From NCBI GenBank assembly GCA_902596665.1, contig CACJUN010000001.1, positions 62,001 through 126,000 of the forward strand: a DNA stretch of 64,000 nt. Direction: 5' to 3'. Both the position numbers and the translations under genes were made by a program. This document shows, in pieces, positions 46,521 through 55,631 of this stretch. Source of the DNA: an uncultured SAR86 cluster bacterium. Lineage in GTDB: Bacteria > Pseudomonadota > Gammaproteobacteria > Magnimaribacterales > AG-339-G14. Numbering within the stretch: the stretch's first letter is position 1; each line of letters starts with the position of its first letter. The notes under the pieces are model-generated. The model saw only the letters and a program-made list of their open reading frames with translations. It was not told the origin of the DNA and ran no database searches.

Positions 46521-47383
46521 GCATCCTCGTCAACAAAGATACCAAAGTAATTTGTCAGGGCTTCACCGGTTCTCAAGCCACATTGCATTGTTCCCAAGCT
46601 ATTGAGTATGGGACAAGCATCATTGGAGGGGTAACACCAGGAAAGGGTGGAGAAAGTCATTTAGATCTTCCTGTATTTAATTCTACAAAAGAGGCTCAAC
46701 AAGAGTTGGAAATAGACGCAACAATAATTTTTGTTCCTGCTAAGTTTTGTAAAGATTCTGTTCAAGAGGCTATTGATGCAGAAATTCCATTGATCATTTG
46801 TATTACTGAAGGAATACCTACTTTGGATATGATGAAGTTAAAACAAAATGCTGACTCTGCAGGTTGCAGAATTATTGGTCCAAACTGCCCTGGTGTGATT
46901 ACGCCAGATCAATGCAAACTTGGAATCATGCCCGGGTATATTCATAAGCCAGGGAAAATAGGAATCGTTTCAAGATCGGGAACTTTAACTTATGAAGCTG
47001 TTGATCAGACCACTCAAGCTGGTTTAGGTCAAAGCAGTTGCGTGGGAATTGGCGGAGATCCCATTCCAGGATCAAGTTTTATTGATATTTTGCAGCTTTT
47101 TGAAGAAGATTCTGAAACAGAAGGAATCGTGATGGTTGGTGAAATTGGAGGAACTGCTGAAGAAGAGGCTGCTGAGTTCATTCAGTCTAATGTTTCCAAA
47201 CCTGTGGTTGCATATATTGCAGGAGTCAGTGCTCCACCCGGGAAAAGAATGGGACATGCCGGAGCAATAATCGCTGGTGGAAAAGGAACAGCGGAAGATA
47301 AATTCTTAGCTCTTGAAAAAGCTGGAGTTCATACAACTAGAAGCCCTGCCAAAATAGGAGAAGAAATAAGCAAACTGGTATGA
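46517..47383 (+). CDS. sucD: Succinyl-CoA ligase alpha subunit
   Basis: 288 residues. CoA-binding Rossmann domain with [12 protein letters not shown] and GGVTPGKGG, and the phosphohistidine in [20 protein letters not shown]. It yields ATP from the succinyl-CoA that a 2-oxoglutarate oxidoreductase would make. Overlaps the next gene by 4 bases. Confidence 0.97.
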   Translation: MSILVNKDTKVICQGFTGSQATLHCSQAIEYGTSIIGGVTPGKGGESHLDLPVFNSTKEAQQELEIDATIIFVPAKFCKDSVQEAIDAEIPLIICITEGIPTLDMMKLKQNADSAGCRIIGPNCPGVITPDQCKLGIMPGYIHKPGKIGIVSRSGTLTYEAVDQTTQAGLGQSSCVGIGGDPIPGSSFIDILQLFEEDSETEGIVMVGEIGGTAEEEAAEFIQSNVSKPVVAYIAGVSAPPGKRMGHAGAIIAGGKGTAEDKFLALEKAGVHTTRSPAKIGEEISKLV

Positions 47384-47991
47384 AAAATTTCCATTGGTAT
47401 TTTTTCATTCTCTTTTATTCGATTTTTTTTATCTGGTATTCAAATCTTTCAGGTCCACTGAATGATGAAGAGATTGATTCCTTTATGAAAGTCATTTCTG
47501 AAAGAAGCGGCAACGACGAACAAAACATTCAGCGTTTAAGAAAATTCATGGAAGAAGACGACGGAAAGGATTTTTTCATGGTTAACTTTTTAGACTACAA
47601 CGAATCTCCAGAAACAATGCCAGCAACTGGCAAAGGAGCATCCTCTTCAAATCTTATGAATTACTACATGGAATACATGTATCCTGAAATGTTTAAAAGA
47701 GCATCTCATCCAATTTTTTTCTCAGAAGTTTTTTTTCCAGCTATGGACATTGTGTCAGCACAAGGCATGGAGGAATGGGATAACGTTGCTTTCGTTAGGT
47801 ACAGAAGCAGAAAGGATATGTTGGAAATTGGCTTAAACCCAATTTTTGATGAAAGACATCTTTATAAAATAGAAGCCTTAGAGAAAACAATAGCTATACC
47901 GGTAGAGACACCTCTCTTGAACGATTTAAGACTGATCCTTTTTTTTCTATTACTGACTTTAGGCTTAGTAATTGATCGGATTCGAGCTTAG
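47380..47991 (+). CDS. Membrane-anchored protein with a DUF1330/ferredoxin-like domain, unknown
   Basis: 203 residues, translationally coupled to sucD (ATGA). Two membrane segments, near residues 5-22 ([16 protein letters not shown]) and 183-200, enclose a domain whose pattern (FFMVNFLDY...[10 protein letters not shown]...[18 protein letters not shown]) suggests a dimeric alpha-beta barrel of the DUF1330/EthD type. Function unknown. Its place at the end of sdh-suc may be mere read-through. Confidence 0.55.
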   Translation: MKNFHWYFFILFYSIFFIWYSNLSGPLNDEEIDSFMKVISERSGNDEQNIQRLRKFMEEDDGKDFFMVNFLDYNESPETMPATGKGASSSNLMNYYMEYMYPEMFKRASHPIFFSEVFFPAMDIVSAQGMEEWDNVAFVRYRSRKDMLEIGLNPIFDERHLYKIEALEKTIAIPVETPLLNDLRLILFFLLLTLGLVIDRIRA

Positions 47992-47993
47992 TT

Positions 47994-49127
47994 TTATTTA
48001 TGAGGTGTAACTAAATACTTCTCCCCAGTAGCCTGTTTTGCATAAGTCAGAATTGAATCTGCATCCAACATCTCAGAAAGAGAAACCTCTTTAGTATAAT
48101 TACTAGCAAAAGTTGTTGTAATCTCATCAGCCACGCGTTGCCTCATCTTTTGGAAAATTTCATTTCCTGCTTTTGCAATAAAGGGAGTCAGAAGCCATCC
48201 GCCAAGCCCCCAATTCAGTCCATAAGATCTATTTAAAACTGTTGGAGTAGGGTCTAAGCCTCCATAAATATAAACTTGTTTGTAAGTATCTGAACCATAA
48301 CGGCTGTATTCTTTCATATTTCTATTTGCAGCAGTTTCCATAGCGGATAATATCTGACCGGCTAATTTACCTTCATTTCCACCACCTGTTGCATCAAATC
48401 CAAGAGTGGCGTTATTTTCAGCTATTGCATCAATGAGACTTTCCATAAAATTGTCGTTCGTAAAGTTACAAACATGAGTAGCCCCCAGACCTTTTAGTAA
48501 TTTTTCATGTTCTTCTTTTCTTATTATGTTCACCAGAGGAATGTTATCTGCCAAGCAAATCTTAACTAGCATTTGTCCTAAGTTTGAAGCAGCTGCAGTA
48601 TGAACAAGAGAAGAGTGATTTTCCATTTTCATGGTTTCAATAAACCCTAAGGCGGTAAGAGGGTTCACAAATGAAGAAGCAGCGTCTCTAGATGATGTTC
48701 CCTCATGCATCACAAGACAACTCTGCGCAGGTAAACATCTATACTGTGAGTACATTGCTCCACCAGCGACACCAACAGTTTTGCCAATCATTTCCTTTGC
48801 ATCTTTTCCTGCATCAATGACTACTCCAGCACCTTCATTCCCAACTTGCATTGATTTATCTAACCTTGCCTGCATTGTCCTTAGTAGTTTTGGATGAACG
48901 TTCATCGTTGCTTTTTTGTCATCTCCTTCACCTTCAACTTTCAAGGATGTGACATCAGCTGCAAAACTTATTAATAACCCAAGATCTGATGGATTTATTG
49001 GGGAAGCTTCAACCTTAATTAAAACTTCATGATCTTTTGGTTTTGGAATTTCCGAAGAGGAAATGGATAAAGTTAATAATCCATCCGAGTTGATTTCAGA
49101 CCTAATTTCTTTTGATATTTCTCCCAT
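47994..49127 (-). CDS. MDR-superfamily oxidoreductase (quinone-reductase-like, no zinc)
   Basis: 377 residues. GroES-like N-terminal domain with HEVLIKVEASPINPSDLG, and a Rossmann domain with HTAAASNLGQMLVKI. The zinc cysteines and histidine of alcohol dehydrogenases are absent, and the protein groups with quinone or enoyl reductase-like members. A long insertion after position 55 carries acidic and basic residues. Substrate unknown. A very good ribosome site (AGGAG) precedes the ATG. Confidence 0.8.
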   Translation of the reverse strand: MGEISKEIRSEINSDGLLTLSISSSEIPKPKDHEVLIKVEASPINPSDLGLLISFAADVTSLKVEGEGDDKKATMNVHPKLLRTMQARLDKSMQVGNEGAGVVIDAGKDAKEMIGKTVGVAGGAMYSQYRCLPAQSCLVMHEGTSSRDAASSFVNPLTALGFIETMKMENHSSLVHTAAASNLGQMLVKICLADNIPLVNIIRKEEHEKLLKGLGATHVCNFTNDNFMESLIDAIAENNATLGFDATGGGNEGKLAGQILSAMETAANRNMKEYSRYGSDTYKQVYIYGGLDPTPTVLNRSYGLNWGLGGWLLTPFIAKAGNEIFQKMRQRVADEITTTFASNYTKEVSLSEMLDADSILTYAKQATGEKYLVTPHK

Positions 49128-49145
49128 TATTCAATCTCCTTTGAT

Positions 49146-49229
49146 TTAAGAAAAAAGCTGGACTACAGCTAGGATCAACATTACAGACAAAGCCATGTAG
49201 ATCATCGAGCTTAAGATGAGTTTTTTCAT
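49146..49229 (-). CDS. 27-residue membrane peptide overlapping tusA
   Basis: Reads MKKLILSSMIYMALSVMLIL and seven further residues (AVVQLFS). Two lysines followed by a single hydrophobic helix give it the look of a small membrane protein. Its ATG overlaps the tusA stop as ATGA, the coupled arrangement seen at nearly every junction in this genome. Too short to identify by similarity; whether it is translated is not known. Confidence 0.45.
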   Translation of the reverse strand: MKKLILSSMIYMALSVMLILAVVQLFS

Positions 49230-49444
49230 TTTTTTATAACCGTGAATTCAAATAGATTATCTGATTCCTTTATTTCTTTCAATTTATGCTCTAAATATTC
49301 ACAGAATTTCTTAACATCAGGAACACTCATGGGATCGGTAGAAATTAAGAGAACTTCTTCACCGCTTTCAGCTTCATAAATCGCCTTATGTAAAAGCATA
49401 AGAGGCTCAGGACATTTGAGACCTTTTGCGTCAATTACTTTCAT
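49226..49444 (-). CDS. tusA: Sulfur carrier protein TusA
   Basis: 72-residue sulfur relay protein taking persulfide from IscS for tRNA 2-thiolation and other uses. The active-site cysteine C11 is in KGLKCPEPLMLLHKA. It overlaps the MATE gene by 14 bases and a small ORF by 4. Confidence 0.94.
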   Translation of the reverse strand: MKVIDAKGLKCPEPLMLLHKAIYEAESGEEVLLISTDPMSVPDVKKFCEYLEHKLKEIKESDNLFEFTVIKK

Positions 49445-50846
49445 AAGATTGTTGGAACTGAGTGGAAGTCTTGGATACTAAATTTAATCTCCAGAGGACC
49501 AAGATAGATAAAATGAACATGCCTGCTGCCATTCCAATCCACATGCCAAGCGCTCCTATGGGCTCAATAATATTATCTGTTAAGGAAATGTTGTAACCAA
49601 GCGGCATACCAACGACCCAATAGGCTATTATCATTATCAAAAGAGGGACTCTTGTGTCTTTGTAACCCCTTAATGCACCCATACCGCTAAATGCAATGCC
49701 ATCGGTGATTTGAAAGATGGCTGCAACAATTAAGAGGGTAGAAGCTAAAGAAATTATCAAGCTGTTTGGATTAAAAAAACTTGCAAGGTATTCACCATAT
49801 AGAATCAAAATTGCAGCATTGATAAAGGCAAGAGCTATGGAAAATCCTATTCCACAAAAGGCTGCAAATCTAGAATCCTGAGAGGCATTTGCGCCTACTA
49901 AATTTCCAACTCTTACAGAAGCTGCTAAGCCAATAGCTAGCGGTATCATAAATGTCACTGTTGAAACATGCATGGCAATAGAATGACTAGCTATTACGTC
50001 TGCCCCTAATTGACCTAAAATTAATCCAGAGCCGCTGAACATACTGATTTCGACAAAAAGGGTTCCTCCAATCGGTAGCCCTAAAACAACTATTTCTTTA
50101 ATGACTTTAAAATCAGGTAAATCAAACTGGTCGAAGAGCCCACAGTCTTTGTAATTATCGCTCGTATAAATATAGATCGCTAAAATAATTAGAGATAGCC
50201 ATGCAGATACCGCAAAAGAAATCCCACAACCAGCACCACCTAACTCAGGCAAGCCAAACTTGCCAAAAATGAATCCATAATTGAGTATTGCATTCACAGC
50301 TACCATAAAAAGGTTTATGTAAGTTATAGGCAAGGGTTTTGTTATACCTTCGCTCATCGATCTCAAAGGTTGAAAAAAATATAAAGCAGGAAGCCCAACC
50401 ATTAATCCATACATATATTTTCTGGTTATCTCTCTAACTTCTTCAGGAGTACCAAGCAAGTTAAAAGCCCAAGAAGATTGACTCATTGCCCAAATTCCTA
50501 AAATAATCAGGGGAATACTTACCCAGAAAGACTGCCGTATTATTTTTCCAACATTGGCTAAAGTATTGGCTCCAAAATTTTGAGCTACCATTGCGGTAAC
50601 AATGAATAAGGTTCCCATCAATCCCATAGAGATTGGGAAAAAAAACATATTTCCAGTAGCTACCGCTGCTTGATCTATAGTGCTGTAATTTCCTGTCATC
50701 AGAGCTGCAATTATTCCTGTTGCATGTCCTGCAAGCTGAGAAAAAAACATCGGTATGGCTAATTGCCTAAATTTTGATAGTTCAAACGAAACCTTGGGCA
50801 GAATTTTGTTTGGTCCTTCGTAAATTAATCTAGCAGTATTTGACAT
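49431..50846 (-). CDS. MATE-family efflux transporter
   Basis: Sodium- or proton-driven multidrug antiporter, 471 residues with about twelve membrane segments in two bundles. FRQLAIPMFFSQLAGHATGIIAALMTG at the N-terminus is the typical MATE opening, repeated as VVLGLPIGGTLFVEISMFSGSGLILGQ in the second half. Sits closest to the NorM/MdtK branch. Substrate not predictable. Confidence 0.9.
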   Translation of the reverse strand: MSNTARLIYEGPNKILPKVSFELSKFRQLAIPMFFSQLAGHATGIIAALMTGNYSTIDQAAVATGNMFFFPISMGLMGTLFIVTAMVAQNFGANTLANVGKIIRQSFWVSIPLIILGIWAMSQSSWAFNLLGTPEEVREITRKYMYGLMVGLPALYFFQPLRSMSEGITKPLPITYINLFMVAVNAILNYGFIFGKFGLPELGGAGCGISFAVSAWLSLIILAIYIYTSDNYKDCGLFDQFDLPDFKVIKEIVVLGLPIGGTLFVEISMFSGSGLILGQLGADVIASHSIAMHVSTVTFMIPLAIGLAASVRVGNLVGANASQDSRFAAFCGIGFSIALAFINAAILILYGEYLASFFNPNSLIISLASTLLIVAAIFQITDGIAFSGMGALRGYKDTRVPLLIMIIAYWVVGMPLGYNISLTDNIIEPIGALGMWIGMAAGMFILSILVLWRLNLVSKTSTQFQQSYESN

Positions 50847-50857
50847 AAAAGGACGCT

Positions 50858-50863
50858 ATCATA
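50858..50863 (-). promoter_or_regulatory. Candidate -10 box of the MATE-tusA operon
   Basis: TATGAT on the minus strand (50863-50858), 12 bases before the MATE ATG, predicting a leader of about 5 bases. No -35 is obvious in the 46-bp divergent gap. Confidence 0.35.
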
Positions 50864-50892
50864 TCACTTAGCACCGAAGTAGGAGTTATAAA

Positions 50893-51615
50893 ATTAGAAA
50901 AGATAATCGACCATTTTGGTTAAAAAGAATTCATTGGTTTTTAGATAAACTTTATATTGAAAAAATTATCAGACCGCAATTTGACTACCTTGGAAAGGCT
51001 CCTTTGATCATGGGTGTTAAGTATGTTCAAATCTTTGGTACAGGAATAAAAATGGGTGATTTTGCGACTCTAATTACCTCACCAGATGCTCATATTCATC
51101 TTACTACTTGGATAAGCGGCGGGTATGAAGGAAAAATAACTATTGGAGATTTTTGTTTAATTAGCCCTGGAGTCAGAATTTCTGCTGCCACAAAAATTGA
51201 GATAGGTAACTCTTGCATGTTTGCTAATAATGCATACGTATCAGATTCAGATTGGCACGATATTTACGATAGAGCTCAACCAGTTGGACAATCAGAACCC
51301 ATTAAACTAGAAGAAAATGTTTGGGTTGGAGATAGAGCAGTAATCTGTAAGGGAGTAACGATAGGAAAGAATAGTATTGTGGGTGCTGGAGCGATAGTCA
51401 CTAAGGATGTGCCACCAAACGTTGTTGTAGCTGGGAATCCTGCAAAAATTGTAAAAGAGTTAGATCAAACAGCAAAAATGAAATCAAGAGAAGATATGTT
51501 TTCTGACCCTAAAGAAATGGATGATTTGTATTTAGCTCTCGATAGATATAATCTCAAAGGTAATACCTTTTTTGGATGGATTAAAAGCAAAATTTTGCCC
51601 TCAAGCAAAAATTGA
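50893..51615 (+). CDS. Hexapeptide-repeat acyltransferase, probably starting at ATT
   Basis: Left-handed beta-helix (LbH) acetyltransferase-like protein; repeats such as KITIGDFCLISPGVRISAATKIEIG and VWVGDRAVICKGVTIGKNSIVGAGAIVTKDV, with NPAKIVKEL at the end. The first ATG/GTG/TTG codon in frame is TTG at 51004, but the frame is open further up and encodes a family-like N-terminus (DNRPFWLKRIHWFLDK...RPQFDYLGKAP). Just ahead, AGGAG (50881-50885) stands 7 bases before an ATT codon at 50893, giving a protein of 240 residues. Substrate unknown; similar proteins occur as polysaccharide acetyltransferases. Confidence 0.7.
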   Translation: MRKDNRPFWLKRIHWFLDKLYIEKIIRPQFDYLGKAPLIMGVKYVQIFGTGIKMGDFATLITSPDAHIHLTTWISGGYEGKITIGDFCLISPGVRISAATKIEIGNSCMFANNAYVSDSDWHDIYDRAQPVGQSEPIKLEENVWVGDRAVICKGVTIGKNSIVGAGAIVTKDVPPNVVVAGNPAKIVKELDQTAKMKSREDMFSDPKEMDDLYLALDRYNLKGNTFFGWIKSKILPSSKN

Positions 51616-52739
51616 TAAAACTAATAATAGATAAAAATATCCCTATCTCAGAGGAGTCTTTTGAGGGCCAGAATATTGATTTCGATTTTTTGCCTTTCGA
51701 TAAAATAAATGCTTCAACAGTTAAACATGCTGATGCTCTTTTTATCAGAACTACAACTAAAGTAACCAAGGAGCTCATTTCAAAATCCAACATTTCATTT
51801 ATCGGATCTTTTGCTTCTGGAGAAAATCATATTTCTGATGACTTATTAGATGATAGTGAATGTTTAATACAAACCGCCAAAGGTTCAAATTCTCAAGCTG
51901 TTTTTGAATATGTGCTTAGTTGTATATTAGAAAATGATTTTGAGGCATGTTCGGTTGGCATAGTGGGCCACGGCCACGTTGGAAAAAAAATCGATTCAAG
52001 TTTAAGCGATCTTGGTTTTAAAATAGAGATATATGATCCTTACTTATATGATCATTCTCGTGATGAGTTTAATAAAGTTTTATCGTGTGAGGTATTGAGC
52101 ATCAATTGCTCATATTCAAAGGAAGGAAAATATCCCTCTCATAATTTAATCTCAAAAGATCAGAGACCGAAAAGTAAATTAGTAATTAATTCATCAAGAG
52201 GCGAAGTAGTTGATTATTCTGAAATAGCAAAATCTTCAGAAATATTCAATGATGTTTGGGTAAATGAACCAAAAATTTCCTCGAATGATATTTATTCTTT
52301 CATGAATCACTCAAATGCTTTCGGTACGCCTCACATAGCGGGTTATACATTCTCATCTAAAGAAAGACAGATAGATTTAATTCTGGAAAAGTTTAATGAT
52401 CTTTTTTCTAAATCTGTAGAACGAAAAGAAATTAAAAAGTTTACAAAACTCTCAAGCTGTCTTTCAGACAAATTAATAAAATCAAAGAGTCTAGATTTTA
52501 AATCCATGATTTCAGAAGTTTTTTCAACGAGAAAAATCGCTACACAATTCAAGGCTCTATTGAGTGAATACAACGAGACAGGTAAAACATTTGGGCCAGA
52601 GGAGTTTGAAAAGCTAAGAAAATCAAAAATGAGACAGGGCTTTGATGAAATTAATATAGATATACCTATGGATAAAGATCTTTTACAAAGAATGGAGCTT
52701 TCTGGCTTTAAAAACCAAAAGAAAGAAAAATTTTCCTAA
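51612..52739 (+). CDS. pdxB: Erythronate-4-phosphate dehydrogenase
   Basis: Second step of the DXP-dependent pyridoxal phosphate pathway. 375 residues, TTG start overlapping the previous stop. NAD motif VGIVGHGHVGKKIDS, catalytic Arg in NSSRGEVVDY, Glu in VNEPKIS and His in GTPHIAGYTFSSKERQ, plus the PdxB-specific C-terminal dimerisation domain. Confidence 0.92.
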   Translation: MIKLIIDKNIPISEESFEGQNIDFDFLPFDKINASTVKHADALFIRTTTKVTKELISKSNISFIGSFASGENHISDDLLDDSECLIQTAKGSNSQAVFEYVLSCILENDFEACSVGIVGHGHVGKKIDSSLSDLGFKIEIYDPYLYDHSRDEFNKVLSCEVLSINCSYSKEGKYPSHNLISKDQRPKSKLVINSSRGEVVDYSEIAKSSEIFNDVWVNEPKISSNDIYSFMNHSNAFGTPHIAGYTFSSKERQIDLILEKFNDLFSKSVERKEIKKFTKLSSCLSDKLIKSKSLDFKSMISEVFSTRKIATQFKALLSEYNETGKTFGPEEFEKLRKSKMRQGFDEINIDIPMDKDLLQRMELSGFKNQKKEKFS

Positions 52740-52753
52740 AAAACTCACTTAGT

Positions 52754-52759
52754 TATAAT
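52754..52759 (+). promoter_or_regulatory. -10 box directly before the desaturase gene
   Basis: TATAAT whose last base is 7 bases before the A of the ATG at 52766, so transcription should begin on the start codon. No ribosome site is present between them. Confidence 0.5.
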
Positions 52760-52765
52760 TAGCAT

Positions 52766-53680
52766 ATGAATGATTACAATTCTCTTCTAAGTGATCAAGA
52801 AATTGCAATTTTAAGAGAAAAAAAAGATTGGAAAACCACAATGACAATTATTTCAATGTGGGCTCAGGTTCTTTTCGCTTTTTCTTTATTCATTTACCTG
52901 CCGAATGCCCTAACTTTTATCATTTCTTCAATGATCGTAGCTGCCAAGCAGTTCCAAATGACAGTTCTTATGCACGATGGTGCTCATGGTTTGATGTATA
53001 AAAATAGAAAATTAAATGACTTTGCATCGCAGTGGTTTTGCGCTTTTCCAGTGATGACTGATACTTTTCCTTATCGAAAAATACATTCACAGCATCATAA
53101 ATATACCGAAACAGATAAAGACCCCGATATAGGTTTAACCAAAGCTTTTCCTACATCCAGAGCAAGTCTCATCAGAAAATTTACGAGGGATCTAACTGGA
53201 GTCGCAGGACTACGAAGATACTTTGGGGCTCTAAAGTCTGCTTGGGGATCAAACTTGAGCCTATCTGCTCACATTTCACGATTTTTAAGCAAAATGCACG
53301 GATTTCTCTTAACTAACTTGATTCTTTTTACAATTCTTTATCAAAGCGGCAACCCTTGGCTTTACCTTTTTTTATGGTGGGTACCGATGATTACTCTGTT
53401 CAGCCTTTTTTATAGAATAAGAAGTATCACTGAACACTCAGGCGTGGAAGGTGGCGATGACTTCAAAAACACCAGGACGACAAAAGTGCCATGGTATTTA
53501 AGCTACTTTCTAGCCCCTCTGAATGTAAATTATCATGTTGAACATCACCTTTTTACATTTTGTCCTTGGTATAACTTACCAATGGCCCATAAAATGCTCA
53601 GAGCAAAGGGCCATACTTCTAAAATGGAAATTGCCAATGGTTATGGAGATGTCTTTAAAAAAATACTTCTAACAAATTAA
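52766..53680 (+). CDS. Membrane fatty acid desaturase-family protein
   Basis: Di-iron membrane desaturase or hydroxylase, 304 residues. Three histidine boxes: H70-D-G-A-H74, H107-S-Q-H110-H111, and HVEHH near residue 265. Four membrane segments, around 30-60 and 185-220. The substrate could be a fatty acyl lipid or a carotenoid. It overlaps msrB by one base. Confidence 0.85.
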   Translation: MNDYNSLLSDQEIAILREKKDWKTTMTIISMWAQVLFAFSLFIYLPNALTFIISSMIVAAKQFQMTVLMHDGAHGLMYKNRKLNDFASQWFCAFPVMTDTFPYRKIHSQHHKYTETDKDPDIGLTKAFPTSRASLIRKFTRDLTGVAGLRRYFGALKSAWGSNLSLSAHISRFLSKMHGFLLTNLILFTILYQSGNPWLYLFLWWVPMITLFSLFYRIRSITEHSGVEGGDDFKNTRTTKVPWYLSYFLAPLNVNYHVEHHLFTFCPWYNLPMAHKMLRAKGHTSKMEIANGYGDVFKKILLTN

Positions 53681-54069
53681 TGTCAAAGCAAGATAAAGAA
53701 AAAAAGCAGATCTCAGCAGAGGCCTATTATGTGACCCAGCAGCATGGAACTGAGCCTGCTTTCTCTGGGAATTTGAATGATAATAAAGAGCCGGGAGAAT
53801 ATGTTTGCGTTTGTTGTGGATCAAAGCTATTTGATCATACTGCTAAGTACGATTCTGGTTCCGGTTGGCCAAGTTTTTATAAGCCATTTGAAAAAAATTC
53901 CGTTGCTTACAGTGATGATTATGAAATTGGTTATTTAAGAAAAGAAGTTCATTGTTCTAAATGTTCGGCTCACTTAGGTCATGTATTTGATGATGGACCA
54001 CAACCAACAGGTTTAAGGTATTGCATAAATTCAGTAGCTCTTGATTTTATTCCTGAAGAAAAAGAATAA
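53680..54069 (+). CDS. msrB: Methionine-R-sulfoxide reductase MsrB
   Basis: Repairs the R form of oxidised methionine. 129 residues; zinc cysteines in C43-V-C-C46 and C92-SK-C95, catalytic cysteine C115 in GLRYCINS, and the signature YDSGSGWPSFYKP. It is in a chain with the desaturase and murJ. Confidence 0.96.
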   Translation: MSKQDKEKKQISAEAYYVTQQHGTEPAFSGNLNDNKEPGEYVCVCCGSKLFDHTAKYDSGSGWPSFYKPFEKNSVAYSDDYEIGYLRKEVHCSKCSAHLGHVFDDGPQPTGLRYCINSVALDFIPEEKE

Positions 54070-54071
54070 TT

Positions 54072-55631
54072 TTGACTACACCTTCTAAATTGGAGAGCCC
54101 TGAAAAAGGTTTATTTTTTAAGACGGGCTTAGTTTCATTTTGGACTTTTATTTCTAGAATTTTTGGTCTTATAAGAGACGTTGTTACAACCAGCCTTTTA
54201 GGATCATCACTTGCACATGATGTTTTTGTGGTCATGCTAAAAATACCTAATGTTTTTCGGAGACTAGTTGCTGAGGGGGCTTTTAATCAAGCCTTTGTCC
54301 CTGTACTCACTGAGTATAAAAATTTAAATAGTTTTGAAGAGACAAAAGAGGTTATTAACAAATCATTTACTTTAATATTTTTAGCTTCAGGAATTTTGGT
54401 GGGTTTGGTTTTTATTTTTACTCCTGTATTCGTTTTTATTTTTGCTCCTGGTTTTTTTTACGATGAGTCTAAGCTTGCACTGTCTCAAGATATTCTAAGG
54501 ATAACTTTCCCTTATTTATTTTTTATATCTTTGGTTGCCTTATCGGGTAGTATTTTAAATTCATTTGGTAAATTTTCAGTTCCTGCAGCTACCCCTGTTT
54601 TTTTTAATTTAAGTATCATTCTCTGTGCTATTTATCTTAGAGACTATTTTGAGAATCCAGTATTTGCACTTGCTTATGGTGTGATAATCGCTGGAATAGT
54701 CCAATTAGCCTTTCAAATAAAATTTTTGTTAGATTTAAAACTTTTGCCAAGACTTGATTTGAAAATACTCAATAAAGGCACTAAAAGAATATTTAATTTA
54801 ATGATCCCTGGTATTTTGGCTGGTGGAGTCGTTCAGTTGAATATTTTAATTGATACTATTTTTGCTTCTCTTCTTGAAACAGGGAGCCCAACATGGCTTT
54901 ACCTTTCCGATAGATTAATACAACTTCCCCTTGGAATTTTTGGAATTGCCATCGCCACTGTTATTCTTCCTAAATTATCAAGCGAATATGTCACTGAAAA
55001 ATATTTTGAATTTAAAGAAAATTTAAAATGGGGAATAGAACTCATTTTAATCTTTGCAATCCCTTCTTCTGTTGCACTTTTTTCTCTAGGGTTACCCATC
55101 ATTGAATTACTTTTTGTAAGAGGAAACTTCAATGAAAGTGATGCAATTATGACTGCTATGAGCTTGCAAGCTTTTTCGCTTGGCTTATTTGCTTTTATGT
55201 TGATTAAAGTTTTATCAGCTAGTTTTTTTGCAAGACAAGATACTTTTACCCCATTAGTTATTACCATTCTTTCTTTTGTTATGAATGTTCTTCTGAATTA
55301 CTTTTTGGCTTTTTATCTAGGATATGGCCATGTTGGTCTTGCTTTAGGAAGTTCTGTTGCTGCTATATTTTCTGTCATCATTTACTACGTTATTTTGTCA
55401 AAAGACTCTTTCATTGAAGTAACTAAAGAAAGTTTAATTTCAATGGTAAAGATAATAAGTGCAAATATAGTTTTTTATTTCGTTATTAATTTCTTCGCAA
55501 AAAATATTTCAGCTATTAATGTTCAATGGCTTTCTAACCTAGTTCTTTTGTTTGGGATATTATTTCTAATATTAATTTATTTTTTAATACTGTATTTATT
55601 AGGATACAGAACATCTTTTTTTAGAAGATAA
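54072..55631 (+). CDS. murJ: Lipid II flippase MurJ
   Basis: Moves lipid II across the inner membrane. 519 residues, about fourteen membrane segments, TTG start 2 bases after msrB. TFISRIFGLIRDVVTTSLLG and RVSLFRRLVAEGAFNQAF-like IPNVFRRLVAEGAFNQAFVP identify the family, as does the order murJ-ribF-ileS-lspA-ispH. It shares a base with ribF. Confidence 0.96.
   Translation: MTTPSKLESPEKGLFFKTGLVSFWTFISRIFGLIRDVVTTSLLGSSLAHDVFVVMLKIPNVFRRLVAEGAFNQAFVPVLTEYKNLNSFEETKEVINKSFTLIFLASGILVGLVFIFTPVFVFIFAPGFFYDESKLALSQDILRITFPYLFFISLVALSGSILNSFGKFSVPAATPVFFNLSIILCAIYLRDYFENPVFALAYGVIIAGIVQLAFQIKFLLDLKLLPRLDLKILNKGTKRIFNLMIPGILAGGVVQLNILIDTIFASLLETGSPTWLYLSDRLIQLPLGIFGIAIATVILPKLSSEYVTEKYFEFKENLKWGIELILIFAIPSSVALFSLGLPIIELLFVRGNFNESDAIMTAMSLQAFSLGLFAFMLIKVLSASFFARQDTFTPLVITILSFVMNVLLNYFLAFYLGYGHVGLALGSSVAAIFSVIIYYVILSKDSFIEVTKESLISMVKIISANIVFYFVINFFAKNISAINVQWLSNLVLLFGILFLILIYFLILYLLGYRTSFFRR

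Noticed and set aside
46112-46660. 182-codon open frame on the minus strand across sucC/sucD
   Set aside because: It lies wholly antisense to two certain genes, has no signal of its own, and its composition follows the third-position pattern of the sense frames.
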